NCBI GenBank assembly: GCA_024102815.1
Contig: JAGFJJ010000005.1
Span: 167,363-231,362 of the forward strand
From: Phycisphaerae bacterium
Lineage (GTDB): Bacteria > Planctomycetota > Phycisphaerae > UBA1845
Direction: 5' to 3'
Length of the DNA: 64,000 nucleotides
The translations under genes were made by a program, and so were the position numbers. This document shows positions 60,309-64,000 of this stretch, piece after piece (position 1 is the first letter of the stretch; each line of letters opens with the position of its first letter). The notes beneath the pieces were generated by a model that saw only the letters and a program-made list of their open reading frames with translations, was not told the DNA's origin and ran no database searches.

Positions 60309-61639
60309 GCCATTGTCTCCGAGGGTGCCGAGTGTTCTCGACCAACGAGCGCGTTTTCGTCGACCAGTCGCGCGATTCCGTCATCGCCCAGTAGATACGC
60401 CAATCGGGTTCGTTCCGCCAGCGTGCCGAGGGCGGGCAGCCGCGTGGCTCCGCGATCGACGATTCCAATGCCGAACGAAGCATCGTCAAAGATGAGTGTG
60501 TTGCGGGCTTCCTGCACCGCCCGGTATCGCGCCAGCCAGCCCGCCACTGCAGCCGAAAGCCACAATGCGCCGAGCCCGTTGAACATTGACCAGCCGTAGT
60601 AGCCTCCGCCGAAAACGGCATTCCCTTGGAGTCGTCCGACCAGGTACCGCAATAGCAAGTCGTCCACGGCGTCGGCGTCATCCTTCGCCGGCTCGACCTC
60701 CTCAATGGCGTGAAACTGCGGGATGTCCTTGTCACGTGCTGGCAAGATATCGACGTTCACCCCGGCCAGCGGGGGCAATGCACCGCGACCGAGACGAAAC
60801 CGCCTCGCCATCCGCATTTGCTGCCAGCGCTTGGCGATGTTTGCGAACCAGCCCGCGCGAAGCTCGGCCAGCGATACATGCTCCGCATGTGCAAAGGCCA
60901 ACTGCCGGAGCATGCCACGTTGTCGTGGAGTAGGCGGCTCCGGGGTCTGGCCTGATTCCCCCGGCAGGGCCGCGAACACCAGATCAAGCAATTCCGAGAA
61001 CCGCGCCCCGCGAACCTTGTCGAAGCTCGCGGCCGCCAGAAGGCCCGTGATCCGCGCCGCCCCGATGAGTCGCCGCCGCAGAGGTAATTCACTGAACCGC
61101 AACCACACAACGAATCGCTCGACAATTTCGGAGATCTCATGCCGCGTCGCCTGCAGGCCGCGACGCAGATCGGGCAGGTCGTTGTCGCCGGGGTCGGCAT
61201 GGTCCAGCTCGCGCACGAGGGCTTCCAGCCATGGGCGATGTGATTCCAGCGATGCCCCCTGCGAGCGGGCCGCGCTGGGGCAGTCGAATCGAAATGACGC
61301 CTGCCAGCCTTTGCCTACCGCCCGGACGGAAAACGGGAAAATGCGGCACGCCAGCGGCTTGGACGATTCTCCCTGCTCCGCGTGGATGCGGCAGCGGTTT
61401 TCCTCATCGAGAAACACGCACGCGCCGTCAGAATGCTTGTTCAGGGACCAGCTTCCACCGGCGTGGATATACGGCGCGGTGCCCAGGCGCTCCCGCCAGC
61501 CGTACGCATCGATGCGCGCCCGCTCCTCGGACGTCAGGTGGCCCACCAGCTCCCGGCAGCATCGCCCGCACGAATGGCACGACCAGCGCTGACCGGGGAT
61601 TTCAGGCATCAGAACCGTGAGCGATCGCGATTTCGCCAT
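60305..61639 (-). CDS. CxxCxxCC (YkgJ-type) metal-binding protein with long C-terminal region
   Basis: The 444-residue protein opens with W-S-C-H-S-C-G-R-C-C, the C-x2-C-x2-C-C motif of the YkgJ-type (Zn/Fe-chelating) family, and has the later partner residues C-V-F-L-D-x-E-N-R-C-R-I-H and P-L-A-C-R-I-F-P-F. The family usually has about 120-250 residues and probably binds zinc or an Fe-S cluster; its role is unclear. Here about 250 extra residues follow, helical with a hydrophobic stretch near 370-390, and not recognised. ATG 61639 is preferred over TTG 61660. The stop overlaps the deoC start by 4 bases. Confidence 0.78.
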   Translation of the reverse strand: MAKSRSLTVLMPEIPGQRWSCHSCGRCCRELVGHLTSEERARIDAYGWRERLGTAPYIHAGGSWSLNKHSDGACVFLDEENRCRIHAEQGESSKPLACRIFPFSVRAVGKGWQASFRFDCPSAARSQGASLESHRPWLEALVRELDHADPGDNDLPDLRRGLQATRHEISEIVERFVVWLRFSELPLRRRLIGAARITGLLAAASFDKVRGARFSELLDLVFAALPGESGQTPEPPTPRQRGMLRQLAFAHAEHVSLAELRAGWFANIAKRWQQMRMARRFRLGRGALPPLAGVNVDILPARDKDIPQFHAIEEVEPAKDDADAVDDLLLRYLVGRLQGNAVFGGGYYGWSMFNGLGALWLSAAVAGWLARYRAVQEARNTLIFDDASFGIGIVDRGATRLPALGTLAERTRLAYLLGDDGIARLVDENALVGREHSAPSETMA

Positions 61640-61770
61640 GGTTGAATTCTTGCGCCGCAAAGTGGCTGTGGCAAACGGTGCCCGTCAATATTGCGGGTTT
61701 CGGGCGCTCCCTCGCATTTTTCACGGTCGGGCTGCGGGGGATCGCGTTTTGTTCGCCGTCGTTTGTGTCC

Positions 61771-61799
61771 TTGACGATCCGCAGCCGCTGTGTTTGAAT
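61771..61799 (+). promoter_or_regulatory. Likely promoter of tRNA-Lys
   Basis: TTGACG (61771-61776; 5 of 6 to consensus), a 17-base spacer, then TTGAAT (61794-61799; 4 of 6). The tRNA begins 12 bases after the -10 element, as expected for a short leader. Confidence 0.5.
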
Positions 61800-61810
61800 C
61801 GCCCGTTCGA

Positions 61811-61883
<73 letters not shown>

Positions 61884-62127
61884 ATCCTCAATAGAGCAAG
61901 CACTTACGAACGTAAATCGATTTGATTCCTGGGCGTGACTTGCGGCCCCGGGCGATGGGCGTGCTCCCGGCCGCAGGGATCGTCTGGAACGTCGGCGATG
62001 GTACCGCCGTCCCAGCGTCCCTGTGCCCCCGTCGTGGTTCGGTGAGAAACCGCTGCGGCTTTGCCTCGGCCGGCAGATAGAATCTCTCCATTTGATGCTC
62101 GGCCGTGATGTACAGTGAGGAAACAAG

Positions 62128-62472
62128 GTGAGCAGCAAAAAGATGGTACCGGAGACGAGGGGCGTTACGGTGAAGTTGCTTTCAACGGTCGACCTTGGCC
62201 CCGAGATCGAGGGCATGGCGGGCCGTCAGCTTCGAATGCGCATGGTCACCATCGAGCCTGGAGGCGTCTTTGGCCCTGTTCACGACCATAGGGACAGACC
62301 GGGCGTCGTATACGTTCTGCAGGGAACGATCACGGACCATCGCGACGGAGTCGCAACGGACTACGGCCCGGGAGTGGGCTGGCCCGAGGACAGAAATACC
62401 ACGCACTGGCTTGAGAACAGGGGAACGATCCCAGCGGTGGAGATCTCCGTTGATATCGTCAGGCAAGCGTGA
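62128..62472 (+). CDS. Small cupin-domain protein
   Basis: The 114-residue protein is one cupin barrel. Motif 1 is seen in G-P-V-H-D-H-R-D-R-P-G-V-V-Y-V-L-Q-G, with metal-binding histidines, and motif 2 in P-E-D-R-N-T-T-H-W-L-E-N. Such proteins bind a metal and can be sensors or isomerases; the reaction is unknown. GTG 62128 has GAGGA about 6 bases upstream. It lies alone after the tRNA, in the same direction as the DUF1801 gene. Confidence 0.85.
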   Translation: MSSKKMVPETRGVTVKLLSTVDLGPEIEGMAGRQLRMRMVTIEPGGVFGPVHDHRDRPGVVYVLQGTITDHRDGVATDYGPGVGWPEDRNTTHWLENRGTIPAVEISVDIVRQA

Positions 62473-62560
62473 GCCAGGGCTCTACATGACTTTGCTTGGT
62501 CAGCATACGTAGGATGAGGGCAATTCGGGCGAACTGCGTGCTCGTCCAAGGAGACCGTCC

Positions 62561-63139
62561 ATGCCAGCCAAACCGGCTACTGTCACGGAGTATCTGGGGA
62601 CCCTTCCCGAGGACCGTCGCGAGGATCTGGAGAAGATCCGGGCGGTGATTCTGAAGAACCTCCCCAGGGGCTACGAGGAGGGTTTTCAGTACGGGATGAT
62701 CGGCTATTACGTGCCGCATAGCGTCTATCCGCCCGGTTACCACTGCGATCCCCGCCAGCCGCTCCCGTTTGCCAGCCTGAGCGCCCGCAAAGGCTACATC
62801 TCCCTGGGGCTCATGAGCACCTATATGGACCCCAAGCTCGACGCGTGGTTCCGCCAGGCGTGGGCGAAATCGGGCAAGAAGCTGGATATGGGCAAGGCCT
62901 GCGTTCGCATCAAGAAGGTGGACGACGCCCCCTTGGACGTCATTGGCGAGGCCGTCCGACGCGTCCCGGCCGAGGCGTACATCGAGAAGTACGAGGCCAA
63001 TCTCGGCGGAAGCCGCAAGTCGTCGGCCAAGGAACCTGGCGCCAAGAAGATCACCGCCAAGTCGGCCGTGAAGAAGCGTGCCGCGACCAAGGCGGCCAAG
63101 AAGAATTCTGCTAAGTTGGCGAAGAAGCGCGGAGCGTAA
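62561..63139 (+). CDS. DUF1801-domain protein with lysine/alanine-rich tail
   Basis: The 192-residue protein has a DUF1801 (YdhG-like) domain over residues 1-145: a helical start with T-V-T-E-Y-L-G-T-L-P-E-D-R, then G-Y-E-E-G-F-Q-Y-G-M-I-G-Y, and P-L-P-F-A-S-L-S-A-R-K-G-Y-I-S-L-G. The usual family has about 110-130 residues and an unknown role. The last 45 residues are nearly all Lys, Ala, Ser and Arg, like the tails of histone H1-like bacterial proteins, so DNA or RNA binding is plausible. ATG 62561 begins right after an AAGGAGA-like site. Confidence 0.82.
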   Translation: MPAKPATVTEYLGTLPEDRREDLEKIRAVILKNLPRGYEEGFQYGMIGYYVPHSVYPPGYHCDPRQPLPFASLSARKGYISLGLMSTYMDPKLDAWFRQAWAKSGKKLDMGKACVRIKKVDDAPLDVIGEAVRRVPAEAYIEKYEANLGGSRKSSAKEPGAKKITAKSAVKKRAATKAAKKNSAKLAKKRGA

Positions 63140-63143
63140 GCAT

Positions 63144-63584
63144 CTAAGCTGGCCCGGGTGGTTGTTTGGGAATGTCCTTGTAGTCGACCTCCCGCCCGCA
63201 TTCGGGGCAGCGGCCGCTGACGTTGCCGGTGAGGTTGTAGCCGCAGGGGCAGTGGCCGGGTAGTGGGCGGCGGCCGGCGCGCCAGAGGATGAACGACAGG
63301 ACCGTGAAGACAAAAAGGGGGATCCAGTAGGCGACGACGATCCATTGATGATCGGCGATCCGAATGAACCACGTAAACTGGCGTGGATCTGCATCCTCCA
63401 ATGTGAGTCCTGTCGGAAGTCCAGTGCTCCAGCCGACGCCGATACACCCGGCGCTTGTCGCGACGCTAACCCCCCCTGCCGCATATAGTGCGGCCCAGTA
63501 CATGCTCATCGCCCACGCGACGAGGCACAAACCCGACATAAGCAAACCAATAGCCGCCAGCCGCTTGTTAACGCTGCGCTTCAT
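63144..63584 (-). CDS. Membrane protein with C-terminal zinc ribbon
   Basis: The protein has about 146 residues. An N-terminal hydrophobic span (about 8-27), a second (about 90-110, near W-I-V-V-A-Y-W-I-P-L-F-V) and an extracytoplasmic-like segment between them are followed by a C-terminal ribbon with C-P-C-G-Y-N-L-T-G-N-V-S-G-R-C-P-E-C-G, whose four cysteines would bind zinc. This ribbon and its wording recur in planctomycete genomes. Function unknown. The stop is 4 bases from the end of the converging DUF1801 gene. ATG 63584 is the chosen start. Confidence 0.78.
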   Translation of the reverse strand: MKRSVNKRLAAIGLLMSGLCLVAWAMSMYWAALYAAGGVSVATSAGCIGVGWSTGLPTGLTLEDADPRQFTWFIRIADHQWIVVAYWIPLFVFTVLSFILWRAGRRPLPGHCPCGYNLTGNVSGRCPECGREVDYKDIPKQPPGPA

Positions 63585-63739
63585 GGGATGTGGCCTAAAG
63601 GCCAATCGAGTTGGCGAACTCTCGGATGGCCGACACCGGCACGAGAAGCAAGGACAAAAGGAACAGGCTAAAGGTGATGATCAAGTCAGCAATCGTAGTA
63701 ATTGGGCCAGCCATCTTTCTCTCCATTCGGACAGAGTAA

Positions 63740-63952
63740 TCAAGTGGACGTCGTTAAAGATTCTATCTCGACCTCCCGGCCGCACTCGGGGCAGCGGCCG
63801 CTGACGTTGCCGGTGAGATCATACTCACATTCATTGCAGCGCGGGTGATCTTCAAGTTCAGGATCCTCGTTGCCTAGCCGCCATATTTCATGAGTTGTCG
63901 AATGAGACGGGCTGATTCGTTGTGGTCGGGCGTGCGAGCGGGCCGGGGACAC
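63740..63952 (-). CDS. Small zinc-ribbon protein, possibly partial
   Basis: A 70-residue frame ends in C-N-E-C-E-Y-D-L-T-G-N-V-S-G-R-C-P-E-C-G, the same ribbon as the gene at 63144-63584, and the DNA over it is nearly identical (about 63771-63829 against 63184-63242). Upstream of the ribbon, residues 1-37 look unstructured and the GTG start is uncertain, so this may be a remnant or a diverged paralogue of the neighbour. Confidence 0.55.
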   Translation of the reverse strand: MSPARSHARPQRISPSHSTTHEIWRLGNEDPELEDHPRCNECEYDLTGNVSGRCPECGREVEIESLTTST

Positions 63953-64000
63953 ACCGCCCCCTTTCCCCCGTGCTGATTTCGATTGTCGGTTACGGATGGT

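Overview
The window is high-G+C bacterial chromosome, almost fully coding, and most likely from a planctomycete, probably of the Phycisphaerae type. The signs are: a membrane protein and a small protein near the right edge that end in the C-x-C-G-Y-x-L-T-G-N-V-S-G-R-C-P-E-C-G type zinc ribbon seen again and again in planctomycete genomes; large secreted proteins with 'CC-x-x-x-G-x-C' cysteine modules and DTDGDG calcium-type repeats; a giant protein of PQQ-type propeller blades plus TPR-like helices; and lipid A genes (lpxD, lpxI) that imply a diderm envelope. No prophage, transposase, integrase or CRISPR array was seen. One tRNA, tRNA-Lys(CTT), is present.

Layout. 0-11 kb: housekeeping and small accessory genes: a nucleotide pyrophosphohydrolase, a secreted GyrI-like protein, accA, two metallopeptidases, a POT-type transporter, then a leftward ECF sigma / anti-sigma / secretin-like set and pgpA. 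11.3-14.5 kb: a secreted DUF1573 protein carrying four tandem thioredoxin domains, closed by a clear terminator. 14.8-21.4 kb: serS, then leftward lpxD-lpxI-CpcT/CpeT-like lipoprotein, which overlap one another, followed by a CgeB-like glycosyltransferase. 21.5-24.5 kb: hemL-hemC-hemD. 24.5-28.3 kb: an accessory-looking patch: a lower-G+C DUF4274 gene, a decayed copy of the 3' end of sucC, an ACR3 arsenite exporter, and intact sucC without sucD. 28.4-40.5 kb: a second POT transporter, mutM, mgtE, the 1431-residue propeller/TPR protein, an aldo/keto reductase, a cysteine desulfurase and rsmA. 40.6-45.6 kb: a phage-CII-like regulator and a 2.3-kb tandem duplication of a secreted cysteine-rich protein; the duplication also copied the 3' end of the regulator gene. 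45.7-47.1 kb: a flippase-like membrane protein. 47.5-59.6 kb: a long rightward run for cytochrome c assembly (ResB, CcsA, a small membrane protein) and heme synthesis (a HemH-HemA fusion, hemN, hemE, hemY-type oxidase, hemB). 59.6-64 kb: deoC coupled to a CxxCxxCC protein, tRNA-Lys, a cupin, a DUF1801 protein and two zinc-ribbon proteins.

Together the two hem blocks (hemL/C/D and HemHA/N/E/Y/B) encode nearly the whole C5 heme pathway, next to System II cytochrome c maturation, which points to a heme- and cytochrome-rich respiratory cell. The most unusual items are the HemH-HemA fusion whose reductase half looks degenerate, the four-thioredoxin DUF1573 protein, the CpcT/CpeT-like lipoprotein co-translated with lipid A genes, the duplicated sucC end flanking the arsenite exporter, and the tandem duplication at 41-45.6 kb. 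Functions are assigned from motifs read by eye; no database search was possible.
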